Assembly (NCBI GenBank): GCA_028703495.1
Contig: JAQVMT010000001.1
Span: 186,001 to 250,000 of the forward strand
Source of the DNA: Clostridia bacterium
Lineage (GTDB): Bacteria; Bacillota; Clostridia; Christensenellales; CAG-314
Length of the DNA stretch: 64,000 nucleotides
Direction of reading: 5' to 3'
Shown here in pieces: positions 8,801-17,286 of this stretch. A model generated the notes under the pieces. It saw only the letters and a list, made by a program, of their open reading frames with translations, made no database searches and was not told the DNA's origin. The translations under genes were made by a program, and so were the position numbers. Positions within the stretch are counted from its first letter, which is position 1. Each line of letters begins with the position of its first letter.

Positions 8801-11800
8801 ACGTGTCGGAAGTCAAAAGGACTATGCCGTGGGCAACGACATTAAGGCACCCGAGGTGGTTTACGAGGATCAGTTGGCTGCCGAAGTCGGTCAAGATTAC
8901 ACGGTTTACGTTGCCGCAAGCGACAATGTCGGTGTCGTGCTTGTGGAATTGACATACTTCATCGGCAATTACGAAAACAAGGTCGAGATGACCTTTAACT
9001 CCGTTTTGAACAAATACGAATACACAATTGCGGGCGCGGAAATCTTTGCGGGCAACAGTGTTATGTATTTGAGCTTTACTGCATACGACGAGGTTGGCAA
9101 CAGCGGTGCAACGAGAGGTACTGTGGAAATAATCGATTTACCGCAAATTATATCGGTTGATCCTGCGCCCAACAGCTCGACCTACGACGTAAAACGCCCC
9201 ACCATTTCTGTTGTATACGCGAATGCTATGGAAAGCCCCATAATCGCGCTTTATATAGACGACGTATTGGTATCCGAAGCGGCGACCTACACGCCCTCCG
9301 AGGATATGGCAGACGGACAATATACCGCGAAGGTAATTGTCACCCGTCAAGACGGCAAATCGGTAGAATACACTTGGGTGTTTACCATCGGTGAACCTCA
9401 ATATCAGGTTTACTTCGGACAGATTCACTCTCATACAGCAGAGTATTCTGACGGCTCGGGAACGCTTGAGGATGCATTCGAATACGCAATGAACCAAGCG
9501 GCTAATTTGGACTTCTTGGCAGTTACCGACCACTCCAACTACTTTGACAACTCGTCCAATCTCGGTGATATGGGCGATGCCACGAAGGGTAAAATGAATG
9601 CCGACGGCACAATGACGTTGTGGCAGGAAGCGCAGGCTACCGCCGATTATTACAACAGCTTGAGGGAGGATTTCGTTACCCTGTACGGCTACGAGATGAC
9701 CTGGAGCGGACAATATGGTCATATGAATACCTATAATACCGATGGCTTTGTAAGCCGTAACAATTCGACTTATACGGTTAAGAACGGTCCCGGATTGGAA
9801 GCTTACTATAAACTGCTTACCAAGTATCCCGAGGCAATCAGTATGTTCAACCATCCCGGTTCCACCTTCGGAACGTTTGAGGACTTTGGCCATTACAGCA
9901 CACTTTATGATCAGTTTATTACGATGATCGAGGTCGGCAACGGCGAAGGCGCGGTGAGAAGCTCGGCTTATTGGGACAGCTACGAGTACTATCAATTGGC
10001 TTTGGACAAGGGCTGGCACCTTGCTCCCACCAACGATCAAGACAACCACAAGGGAAAGTGGGGCGATGCGAATACCGCACGTACCTGTGTTATCACCGAT
10101 AACTTTACTCGCGAAGGCATATATCAGGCGATGAGAGATATGTCTATTTACGCCTCCGAGGATGCAAACCTTTCGGTTTACTATTACTTAAACGATATGC
10201 TTATGGGAAGCATTTTGGACGAAACTCCCGACAGCGTGCATATCTACGCAAGGATCAGCGATGCCAACATCTCCGAGAGTCTTGGAAAGATTTCGGTTAT
10301 TACAAGCGGTGGTGTGGTTGTATGGTCGCAGTATTATAATTCCAATACGGCGGTTATCGACGTCGAATTGCCTTGCGATTATCCTTATTATTACTTGAGA
10401 ATCGATCAAGCCGACAAGGACATCGCCGTTACCGCGCCTGTTTGGACGGGAAGCGTAACCAAGGTCGGAATTACCTCTATCGAAAAGGACACCTTAGTTG
10501 ACGTTAAGAACGAAACGACCACCTTCACGACAACCTTGTTCAACAACGAAGAAAGCGATCTTGTTGTAAATAAAGTGGTTTATAAGGTCGACGATACAAA
10601 GATTAAGGAGTTCAACGATGAATTCGTTGTCGGACAGTATAGCGAGTATTCCATCAAATTCCCCTATTATGTCAAATATCTGGGACTTCAAACCTTCACC
10701 GTGGAGATCACGGCAACCTTGAACGGGGTGGCATATGCATTCGTCGGAAACTACGAAATCGATGCCTTACTCTTGACAGAGATAATCGACGTTGCAATCG
10801 ATGCGGGACACAACAACTTCTATGTAAGCGGCAACTATGCCGACAGCGATGCCAATTTGATTGAGCTATTCGGCGGAAAGGGAATCCGTTCCTATCACAT
10901 TACCGAGGAATTGACCTACAACGCATTAAAGAAGATGAAGCTGCTTATTCTGACCGTTCCTTACGGAGGCTGGGAGGACGTTTCCGTTGATGATTTGTAC
11001 ACCGATGCCGAAATCGACGCTATTGCCGAATATGCATCTAAGGGCGGAAATATCATTCTTTGCTCCAAATCGGACAGAGGAGATCCCGTCGACGAACAGC
11101 TTAAGGCGTACAATATCTCCAACAGAATTTTGGAGGCAATCGATGCAAAGGCACGTATCGCAAACGGTATTGTCGTGGATAACGTTATCAAATCCAACGA
11201 GGCATACAGAATAAGCTTTACAGAGGAAGAAAACTTCAACTACAACAATCCGATAACCAAGGATATTTTGAAAATAACAAACAACACATTCAGCTGCTAC
11301 AACGGCGCACCCGTAATCGCAAACGGTGCGACTCCTTTGGTTGTCGGAAGTTCCACTACTTGGGGTGCAAACTACACCGCAAACTTCGGAGGCAGCAGCA
11401 GTTACGTTCCCAACTACGAAACCGATGAGGTGGTTGTTCCTATGGGCGACGTTGCCGTTATGACTTATGAGCAATTGAGCGGCGGCGGATTCCTTATCAC
11501 CAGCGGCGTTACCTTCTTCTCCACCTTCGAAGTGAAGGTAGAGGTCGAAAACGCTACCACGCTGCAAAACAGCAACTACCAAATCGTTATCAACATCGCC
11601 GAAGCTCTGCAACCCGAACCCGTGATTACCGATATTGAAAAGGTTCATGAGTCCGAGTCGGGCTACAAGTTCACGGTTGAGGGAATTGTAACGAGCAACG
11701 CTTCGGGCTACGACCAAAACAAAGCGTTCTTTGACTGTATCTATATTCAGGACAATACCGCAGGAATAAATATCTTCCCAGTAGATGGTGACTTCCGCAT

Positions 11801-12380
11801 CGGACAAAAGGTTAGAGTAAGTGGTGTAACCTCGGCATACAACGGTGAAATACAGCTCAAGGTTTCGAAGATTGAGCTTGTCGATGCAAGCATCAATCCT
11901 ATCGCACCTAAAGTTATCACCAACGGAGAGTTCCTGTCGGGAGATTACCTCGGAAGCCTCGTTCAATTAAGCGGTGTTGTAGATTCGCTTATCTACACGA
12001 CCTCGGGCGTACTAGACACCATAATGGTAAGAGATCATACTGGATTGGTCGCAAGAGTATTCCTTGACGGCTACATTATGCCGGACTACACGGGACTTGA
12101 CACAATCAAGGTCGGCGATATCATTACCGCTGTGGGATTAAGCTCGATTACCGTGGATACCGAAGATCCCGATGGTGAGTATATTTACAGACTGCGTGTA
12201 AGAGATCGTGAGGAGATTATGTTCGCAACGCGCGATAACGCTATCGCAAATGCTTGCGCTGCAAATTCTTGCGCTTCGGTTTCTACAGGAACAACGATTG
12301 CCGCATCCTTGCTCGCACTTATGCTTCTTGCATTTGCGACCATGTTGGTTCTGCGCAAAAAGAGAGCTTTAGACAAGTAA
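5883..12380 (+). CDS. Secreted PHP-family phosphoesterase with OB-fold-like repeats
   Basis: This 2165-aa cell-surface protein starts with a signal peptide (residues 1-34). Four close repeats of about 190 residues follow, with units near residues 36, 225, 414 and 603, marked by motifs such as INGRNVYIEDATGAI and AVGDMVRATGKR. A diverged fifth lies near 800 and two more near 1922 and 2020. They resemble YhcR-type OB folds. An Ig-like segment (about 1080-1170) precedes a PHP/CehA-type metallohydrolase domain (about 1177-1490) with QIHSHT, VTDHSNY, FNHPGS and NDQDNH carrying metal-ligand histidines. A glutamine-amidotransferase-like alpha/beta segment lies near 1640-1760. The protein ends in a membrane helix and RKKRALDK without an LPXTG. 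The architecture suggests an anchored phosphoesterase acting on external phosphoesters, perhaps nucleic acids, but the substrate is inference. Confidence 0.88.
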   Translation: MKKQSTHILIALAVVFCVIVLAFSPIPDMLAQAEIVEVTIAEAKAAKVGTTDIRVTGTVTNINGKNVTIEDQTGGINVYLTANAPNTLALGDNITVTGTRAVYKELIQLTGVDATDSGKFTVVSSGNELPLKQVSLYQLKNDDNGDIFDYMNERVVIKSVVIGEVVTTGNTSLTMGEYSINIYKCPELTGISAGDTVDVIAVVKTFNGYQFAVNTASDITAATAAVSVQSAKDAAVDTMQRVMGTVTYINGRNVYVEDATGAIVLYLNSNTVPGTLAVGDMVRATGKRATYKGLYELSGINGSDVSQFEIISSANVLPLQTVSISDLLADQTAGSYNYMCERIYIEEAVIGTINTSGNTALTQGESSINVYKIPALENITEGNVVNVIGVVGIFNSYQILVNSNDDVTLPAKVYTIKEARTFAIGTENITVNGIVTMIDGRNVVIEDETAGITLRMDSNSVPEALAIGDMVKAVGTLGEYNGLLQLAGVDGTLSEEFKILSTNNELPLTTVTIKQLLDDSQRAYQNRRVYIEKAYIGTIDTAANTALSDAEGNSINIYKIPEIEIDKNSLVNVTAVVGMFNTIQLRVINAADVVLAEVVVPTVSIQEAKDSAVDTMGITVKGVVTFIDGRNIYIEDNTGAIDLYLNSNTVPNTLAVGDMVRATGKRAAYKGLIELTGIDGSNEEQLVILSSDNELPLQEITLAALLADNTNEYLCERIIIKGLTLGTINTSGNTAVAYDGKSINIYKIPAIEIEEGATVNVTAIVGIYNSYQLRVAYASDIVEVQVFADPIGDEIIPAGAITIPEALAAASGASMTVVGQLVYRYGNYDSMNSAIIEDVVNGEVYALQVYNALSDFAIGDILAVTGTKSIYGQVPQLGSVTAVKLGDAQVIDAIVFDNFTELMAQKDYILSARILVKNLTLGTYSASGSTVVTDEDGVTMNIYRAATFPSGVAAGEVVNLYACFSRYNSTYQLRVGSQKDYAVGNDIKAPEVVYEDQLAAEVGQDYTVYVAASDNVGVVLVELTYFIGNYENKVEMTFNSVLNKYEYTIAGAEIFAGNSVMYLSFTAYDEVGNSGATRGTVEIIDLPQIISVDPAPNSSTYDVKRPTISVVYANAMESPIIALYIDDVLVSEAATYTPSEDMADGQYTAKVIVTRQDGKSVEYTWVFTIGEPQYQVYFGQIHSHTAEYSDGSGTLEDAFEYAMNQAANLDFLAVTDHSNYFDNSSNLGDMGDATKGKMNADGTMTLWQEAQATADYYNSLREDFVTLYGYEMTWSGQYGHMNTYNTDGFVSRNNSTYTVKNGPGLEAYYKLLTKYPEAISMFNHPGSTFGTFEDFGHYSTLYDQFITMIEVGNGEGAVRSSAYWDSYEYYQLALDKGWHLAPTNDQDNHKGKWGDANTARTCVITDNFTREGIYQAMRDMSIYASEDANLSVYYYLNDMLMGSILDETPDSVHIYARISDANISESLGKISVITSGGVVVWSQYYNSNTAVIDVELPCDYPYYYLRIDQADKDIAVTAPVWTGSVTKVGITSIEKDTLVDVKNETTTFTTTLFNNEESDLVVNKVVYKVDDTKIKEFNDEFVVGQYSEYSIKFPYYVKYLGLQTFTVEITATLNGVAYAFVGNYEIDALLLTEIIDVAIDAGHNNFYVSGNYADSDANLIELFGGKGIRSYHITEELTYNALKKMKLLILTVPYGGWEDVSVDDLYTDAEIDAIAEYASKGGNIILCSKSDRGDPVDEQLKAYNISNRILEAIDAKARIANGIVVDNVIKSNEAYRISFTEEENFNYNNPITKDILKITNNTFSCYNGAPVIANGATPLVVGSSTTWGANYTANFGGSSSYVPNYETDEVVVPMGDVAVMTYEQLSGGGFLITSGVTFFSTFEVKVEVENATTLQNSNYQIVINIAEALQPEPVITDIEKVHESESGYKFTVEGIVTSNASGYDQNKAFFDCIYIQDNTAGINIFPVDGDFRIGQKVRVSGVTSAYNGEIQLKVSKIELVDASINPIAPKVITNGEFLSGDYLGSLVQLSGVVDSLIYTTSGVLDTIMVRDHTGLVARVFLDGYIMPDYTGLDTIKVGDIITAVGLSSITVDTEDPDGEYIYRLRVRDREEIMFATRDNAIANACAANSCASVSTGTTIAASLLALMLLAFATMLVLRKKRALDK

Positions 12381-12486
12381 ATATAAATTGCATACATTGA
12401 CAAAACTAAGTCGCTCCCGATATCGTAATTTATGCGTGCATTTTTGGATAAACCCAACCAAAAAACACGCCTAAAAAGATTATGGT

Positions 12487-12504
12487 TTAGAAGCGGATTA
12501 GTAT
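12487..12504 (+). repeat. 18-bp direct repeat, copy after the giant gene
   Basis: TTAGAAGCGGATTAGTAT, 17 of 18 identical to 5842-5859. It is followed by GGGAGG at a distance similar to the ribosome-binding site after the first copy, but no credible reading frame follows. Confidence 0.6.
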
Positions 12505-12626
12505 TTGCAGCGATTGCTTGGGAGGTTTTATACAACGAACAATGCAAAGCGCGAGCGATTTGATGAACTCCGCTGTGCAACGCGATTGTATCGACTCCCG
12601 CTTCAATCGATGCGTATCGAATAAGG

Positions 12627-12657
12627 ACAGACAGGCTTATCCCCTGTCTGTTTTTTT
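12627..12657 (+). terminator. Terminator before galU
   Basis: Stem ACAGACAGG / CCTGTCTGT followed by seven T residues. It lies about 245 bases past the stop of the giant gene. The stretch between has no credible gene. Confidence 0.92.
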
Positions 12658-12694
12658 GTGCAAGCATAAACAAAAAAACATATTTTTGAATATA

Positions 12695-12723
12695 TTGACA
12701 TTGGAACAATTCTTTGGTAGAAT
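12695..12723 (+). promoter_or_regulatory. Promoter of the galU-type gene
   Basis: TTGACA, 17-bp spacer, TAGAAT. Placed directly after the preceding terminator, it makes the gene an independent transcription unit with a leader of about 80 bases. Confidence 0.85.
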
Positions 12724-12810
12724 ACTTTTAGGTGTTTGCCATAGATTTTCCGAACTGCCGTAAAACGTGGTTAAGGCATTTGCGGATAAGCCGCATAGGG
12801 GGAGGGAATT

Positions 12811-13620
12811 ATGGTCAACAAAGCAGTCGTTTTGGCAGGTGGCAAGGGGACGAGATTTTACCCCTATACCAAAAGCGTTCCCAAAGAGATGTTACCGATA
12901 ATTGACGTTCCGTCGATCGAGCTGATAATTAACGAGCTTATAGCATCGTGTATTCATGATATTTGCGTGGTGTCCTCGCCGTCTAAGTATGTTCTTAACG
13001 ATTTTTTGTACGGCTTGAACGTGGACGCAGGAATCACGGTGATCATGCAGAATACACCAAAAGGAACGGGCGATGCCGTTTTGTGTGCACGTGACTTTTG
13101 CGAGAATCAACCCTTCGCCCTTATAAACGGAGATGATTTGGTTTACGCCGACGGTAATCCTCCGGCAGTGATGCAAATGGCTAACTATTTTGAAAAGGTG
13201 GGAGCAAGCGTAATCGGCGTGCAAAAGGTATCGGATAAGGAGATAAGCAAGTACGGCACTTTGGATTTGGGCGAAAAGGTTTACGACGGCTTCAGGGTTG
13301 CAGGCTTTTACGAAAAGCCTTCGCCTCCCTATCCGTCGCTTTACGCGGCTTTAGGCAGACACGTCTTTACGCCCGAGATATTCGATGCGTGCTTAGAAAT
13401 ACCGATGTCCGACGGCGAGCTGAAAATATCCGATGCAATGGACATTCTGGCAACAAAGGGTAGGTGTTATACAAAGGAGTTTTCGGGTATTCGCTTTGAT
13501 TTGGGCGACAAAAACGGATACCTTGAAGCGGTAACCGAATACGCGCTTCACGACCCGCAAACCGCAGAAAAATACTCCGCGTTTATTAAACATCTAATTG
13601 CCGATAACAGATTTAAATAA
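12811..13620 (+). CDS. galU: UTP--glucose-1-phosphate uridylyltransferase (GalU-type)
   Basis: This 269-aa nucleotidyltransferase forms UDP-glucose from UTP and glucose-1-phosphate for cell-surface polysaccharide and glycolipid synthesis. The N-terminal signature VLAGGKGTRFYPYTKSVPKE is complete, with a Lys that contacts phosphate. INGDD near residue 108 is the metal-binding Asp region and GFYEKPSP lies near residue 168. Length is slightly short for GalU (usually 290-300), so a glucose-1-phosphate thymidylyl- or cytidylyltransferase is the alternative, though the sequence around VPKEMLPI favours GalU. GGAGGG precedes the ATG by about five bases. It has its own promoter. Its coding 3' end is the first unit of a diverged tandem duplication (13594-13739). 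Confidence 0.88.
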   Translation: MVNKAVVLAGGKGTRFYPYTKSVPKEMLPIIDVPSIELIINELIASCIHDICVVSSPSKYVLNDFLYGLNVDAGITVIMQNTPKGTGDAVLCARDFCENQPFALINGDDLVYADGNPPAVMQMANYFEKVGASVIGVQKVSDKEISKYGTLDLGEKVYDGFRVAGFYEKPSPPYPSLYAALGRHVFTPEIFDACLEIPMSDGELKISDAMDILATKGRCYTKEFSGIRFDLGDKNGYLEAVTEYALHDPQTAEKYSAFIKHLIADNRFK

Positions 13621-13739
13621 GGTCTTTGCAAACGAAGATCAGTTGGTGTTGCGGTATAAAATAAGTCTAATTGCCGATAACCGATTCGGATAATTGGAAA
13701 TAGATGCGATGGTAAAAGTGTCGCGGTATAAAACACGCA
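13594..13739 (+). repeat. 73-bp tandem duplication covering the galU 3' end
   Basis: CTAATTGCCGATAACAGATT (13594) recurs as CTAATTGCCGATAACCGATT (13667), and GCGGTATAAAA recurs at 13651 and 13723. Unit 1 holds the last nine codons of galU; unit 2 follows immediately and is diverged. No gene is seen between 13621 and 14008. Confidence 0.7.
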
Positions 13740-13961
13740 ATCGAAATTCCAACAACGTATCGGATGAAACAACCCAGATACTTTTAAGTCGCTCATTTTC
13801 GCTTTTTTGCGTTGTTTACGATTAAAACACGTAAAAATTCGAATAGCATTTTTAAGTAATATTTAGGTGGTTGAGTTATTTTGATTATACGATAAGGTTT
13901 TATATCGATAAAAGGTCGATTGAATATATTTTGGATATGGATTGCATAAAAGAGATCCGCG

Positions 13962-13994
13962 GATATTCCATCAATTAAAAGTCGATGGAATATC
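13962..13994. promoter_or_regulatory. Inverted repeat just upstream of the response regulator
   Basis: Perfect 11-bp arms GATATTCCATC / GATGGAATATC with an 11-base loop, ending 14 bases before the regulator's start codon. It could be an operator for autoregulation or an mRNA hairpin near the ribosome-binding site. Confidence 0.5.
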
Positions 13995-14008
13995 GTAAAG
14001 AGGTAGGG

Positions 14009-14683
14009 ATGAAAATACTTTTTGCAGAAGACGAAAAACAGCTCTCCGATGCAGTGTGCGTATTGCTGAAGCATAACGGATTTACCGTCGATCCCGTGTA
14101 CAACGGAGAAGATGCGTTGTATTGCTTGATGGACGGCGGCTACGACGGGGCAATATTGGACATCATGATGCCCAAAATGGATGGCGTTACGGTGTTAAGA
14201 AAAATCAGAGAAAAGAAAATCAATATTCCTGTCATAATGCTGACAGCAAAGGGAGAAATCGATGACAAGGTGGAAGCCCTTAACACGGGAGCGGACGACT
14301 ATTTGGTAAAGCCCTTTGCCACAAGGGAGCTTTTGGCACGGCTTCGTGCGATAACTCGTCGCCGTGAGGTCACCTTGGGAAACGAATTGACCTTCGGAAA
14401 CGTTACTCTCGGACGGGAAACATTCGAGCTTAAGGCTAACGACAACGCGATAAGACTCTCCAACAAGGAATTTCAGCTTATGGAGTGTTTGATGCTCAAC
14501 CACAACGCGCTTATTTCCACCGAACGAATTATGGAAAAGGTTTGGGGCTTTGACAGCGATTCAGAAATCAACGTGGTTTGGGTGTATATTTCCGCCCTGC
14601 GCAAAAAGCTTGCGGAGCTAAATGCGGATATTTCCATAAAGGCAGTGAGAGGATTGGGATACACGCTTGAATTAACGAAGTAG
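14009..14683 (+). CDS. OmpR-family response regulator
   Basis: This 224-aa regulator has an N-terminal receiver domain and a C-terminal winged-helix DNA-binding domain. The acidic pocket is EDE at residues 7-9, the phosphoacceptor is Asp51 in AILDIMMPKMDG, the conserved Thr is in MLTAKG near residue 80 and Lys in LVKPF near 102. The C-terminal half has the OmpR pattern (LSNKEFQLMECL, then VVWVYISALRKKL). An in-frame ATG eight codons upstream lies inside the inverted repeat at 13962-13994. The chosen start is preceded by an AGGTAGGG stretch and gives the standard MKILFAEDE. The cognate kinase follows 95 bases downstream. Confidence 0.94.
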   Translation: MKILFAEDEKQLSDAVCVLLKHNGFTVDPVYNGEDALYCLMDGGYDGAILDIMMPKMDGVTVLRKIREKKINIPVIMLTAKGEIDDKVEALNTGADDYLVKPFATRELLARLRAITRRREVTLGNELTFGNVTLGRETFELKANDNAIRLSNKEFQLMECLMLNHNALISTERIMEKVWGFDSDSEINVVWVYISALRKKLAELNADISIKAVRGLGYTLELTK

Positions 14684-14778
14684 ACGGCAAAACGTGCAGT
14701 AACTGCGAGGGTCCGTGCTCGGTCAATTTCACGTTGGAAAAGCAATTGTGATGCATAATAGGGAGGCACGACATAGAT

Positions 14779-16050
14779 ATGATAAAGAAACTAAGGAAAA
14801 AGCTATTTATAATTACCACAATTTCGTTGACGGCGGTATTTATCGTGCTACTGGGGGTTATAAATCTATTCAGCTTTTTTAGGGTTAGGCAATACGCGGA
14901 CGACGTTTTGGATATTCTTATTCAGAGCGACGGGGCTTTTCCCACAAAACCTCCAGAGCCTTTCGAGGGCGAAACGGAGGGCGAAGTCGGTAGCGGTGAA
15001 AGGTTCAACGATGGCTTTAAGGGAGACTTAAATAAGGAAACGCCCTTTGAAACTCGATTTTTTACCTATAAATTCAACGAAAACGGAGAGGCGGTTTTTT
15101 CCGATATATCGCAAATCGCACTCTCCGAAAGCCAAGCTTTGTCTTACGCGCGTATCGCATACGAGTCGGGCAAAGATAAAGGAAGTATAGGTGAGTACAG
15201 ATATGCGACTTCGCAAGCCAACGGTGAAACCTTGGTAATAATAATGGACTGCTCCAAGCAGCTAAGCACGGCGAGGTGGGTACTCATATACAGCTGTATA
15301 ATGGTATTTGTAGGAATAATCGTAGTATCGCTCATTGTGTATTTCTTTTCGGGTTATGCCATTAAGCCGGTCGAGGAAGCCTATAACAAGCAAAAGCGTT
15401 TTATCACCGACAGCAATCACGAATTGAGGACACCTCTTGCGGTTATTTCCGCCAATACCGAGGTGCTTGAGCTTGAGCAGGGCGAAAACGAGTGGATAAC
15501 CAACATCAAGAGTCAAATAACCAGAATGGACGAGTTGACAAAGAATTTGACCATACTGTCAAGGATCGAGGAGGTAAGCAAGGATATCGAACGCTACTCA
15601 ATCGATCTAAGCGTTATCGCCGAGAAAACCGCCAACGAAAACAAGCAGAATGCCCTATTGGCGGAGTTGGATTTGAAAATGAACATAGCAAAGGATTTAC
15701 GGATCGTTGCTAACGAAAATGAGATAAAGCAGCTTATTAATATTCTTCTCAACAATGCGGTAAAATACGCCACAGCCAAAACCGATGTGAGCTTCAACGT
15801 CGTTAAGCAAAACAGCAAGGTTTTAATTCAAACAGTCAATAGCTTCGACCGCCCCGATAACTGCCCAGATAATATGGAGTGCATTTTCGAGAGGTTTTAT
15901 AGACTCGACGGAGCACGTTCGGCTGTTGTCGGCGGTTCGGGCATCGGATTATCGATAGCCAAAGCCATCGTGACCGCAAATAAAGGGTCAATAACCGCCA
16001 CGGCTAACGGGAATGTAATTTCTATTTCGGCGATTTTCAACGCCGATTAG
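14779..16050 (+). CDS. Sensor histidine kinase
   Basis: This 423-aa membrane kinase pairs with the regulator just upstream. Two membrane helices (about residues 10-34 and 168-191) flank an external sensor region of about 130 residues that is rich in acidic residues, proline and glycine near its start (PTKPPEPFEGETEGE). The phosphoacceptor His214 sits in the H-box SNHELRTPLAVI. The ATP-binding domain shows the N-box (LINILLNNAVKYA), a divergent D-box region and the G-box GGSGIGLSIAKAI. The external loop does not match a sensor domain I know. The ligand is unknown; position suggests control of the VTC/DUF4956/Cthe_2159 genes downstream. Confidence 0.93.
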   Translation: MIKKLRKKLFIITTISLTAVFIVLLGVINLFSFFRVRQYADDVLDILIQSDGAFPTKPPEPFEGETEGEVGSGERFNDGFKGDLNKETPFETRFFTYKFNENGEAVFSDISQIALSESQALSYARIAYESGKDKGSIGEYRYATSQANGETLVIIMDCSKQLSTARWVLIYSCIMVFVGIIVVSLIVYFFSGYAIKPVEEAYNKQKRFITDSNHELRTPLAVISANTEVLELEQGENEWITNIKSQITRMDELTKNLTILSRIEEVSKDIERYSIDLSVIAEKTANENKQNALLAELDLKMNIAKDLRIVANENEIKQLINILLNNAVKYATAKTDVSFNVVKQNSKVLIQTVNSFDRPDNCPDNMECIFERFYRLDGARSAVVGGSGIGLSIAKAIVTANKGSITATANGNVISISAIFNAD

Positions 16051-16150
16051 ACTTATTGAAGAAATCCTGTTATTGCATAGCTTGCCGAATTACTACCATT
16101 CTTATTGCATAAAGAGCTTATTTATAAATTATCAACTATATTTACACCAC

Positions 16151-16181
16151 AAAATGCGCGAAGCTATTTGCGCGTTTTTTT
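16151..16181 (+). terminator. Probable terminator after the histidine kinase
   Basis: AAAATGCGC / GCGCGTTTT stem with one G-T pair, then a T tract. It lies about 100 bases past the kinase stop and would partly separate it from the VTC gene. The remaining bases to 16394 hold no recognisable gene. Confidence 0.65.
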
Positions 16182-16394
16182 ACGATCTTTTAATTCAAAA
16201 GCTACCGAAGCCGATATCCTTAATTGCACGGCATCAGTCGGGCAACATTACGATTCGCTTAAAAAGTTTATCGATAATTAACATTGTTTTTTAAGTTTGA
16301 TTTAGTTAAGCGGAATATTATATGTTCAAGAAAAAGAAATGCGCTTGAGAAGCTGGATAAGAATATCACCTTTTTAGGCAAAGAGGAGGACATT

Positions 16395-17216
16395 ATGGAT
16401 TACACGGCAATTTTCAAAAGGAAGGAACAAAAGTATATGCTTGACGCGGATCAGTACGAGCTTATGCGCAAGTTGCTGGAAAGCAAGACTGAACCCGACA
16501 AGTTTGCCAAAAACACCGTTTGCAGTCTTTACTACGACACGCCATCCAACTTACTGATAAGGCGCTCCTTAGATATGCCCGTGTATAAAGAAAAACTGCG
16601 TGTAAGGAGCTACGACTCACTTAAAAACACCGCAGATGCCTTTATAGAGATTAAGAGGAAGTACAACGGTATAGTCTACAAAAGGAGAGTTTGCCTTAAA
16701 AGAAAGAATGCTATCGATTTTTTGGCGAAGCCCTATGATCAAGCTGAAGTGGAGTACACCTTGCGTATGCTAAGAGCCTGCAATAAATCCGAAGCTTGTC
16801 TTCCTCTGTCAAATGTATACTGCGAGGGTGCGAATTTGGAGAATTACAAGAAGGAGCAGATCGTAAAGGAAATTCAATACTTCACACAGCTTTACGAGGG
16901 CTTGCGCCCGTCAATGCTGTTGACCTATGAAAGAACCGCGCTTAAAAGTATTGACGAAGATATTCGTATTACCTTTGATTCGAATATTCTTTACAGGGGA
17001 AATAACCTTTTATCCACCGATATTTACGGTAAGGCTTTGGCTAAGGATAAGGTATTGATGGAAATTAAAACCTGTTCGGCGATGCCAATTTGGTTGACAA
17101 GAGGACTTAGCGACTACGGCATCTACAAGACAAGCTTTTCCAAGTACGGCAATGCCTATCTGGAAACAATCAAGTCGGATGGCTGCGATAAGGTATTGCA
17201 AAGGCAAATTGCGTAA
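16395..17216 (+). CDS. VTC-domain polyphosphate polymerase
   Basis: This 273-aa protein consists of a single VTC (vacuolar transporter chaperone) tunnel domain. In yeast Vtc4 this domain polymerises ATP-derived phosphate into polyphosphate; bacterial stand-alone versions usually neighbour DUF4956 proteins, as here. Basic, substrate-lining segments are conserved: FKRKEQKYML at the N-terminus, YYDTPS, EKLRVRSYD, FIEIKRKYNGIVYKRR, TYERTAL and the final LMEIKT with its catalytic-type Glu. GAGGAGG sits six bases before the ATG. The frame stays open upstream but that extension has no homology character. Product identity (polyphosphate) is by family only. Confidence 0.9.
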   Translation: MDYTAIFKRKEQKYMLDADQYELMRKLLESKTEPDKFAKNTVCSLYYDTPSNLLIRRSLDMPVYKEKLRVRSYDSLKNTADAFIEIKRKYNGIVYKRRVCLKRKNAIDFLAKPYDQAEVEYTLRMLRACNKSEACLPLSNVYCEGANLENYKKEQIVKEIQYFTQLYEGLRPSMLLTYERTALKSIDEDIRITFDSNILYRGNNLLSTDIYGKALAKDKVLMEIKTCSAMPIWLTRGLSDYGIYKTSFSKYGNAYLETIKSDGCDKVLQRQIA

Positions 17217-17286
17217 AGCAAAAAAGAATACGTTCGTTCCGAATCCGTGACAGAATTGCGGGGCGTTAAATAAGGAGGAATTAAAC

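Noticed and set aside
12518..12763. 81-codon frame between the giant gene and galU
   Set aside because: It spans the terminator and the galU promoter and has no coding character.
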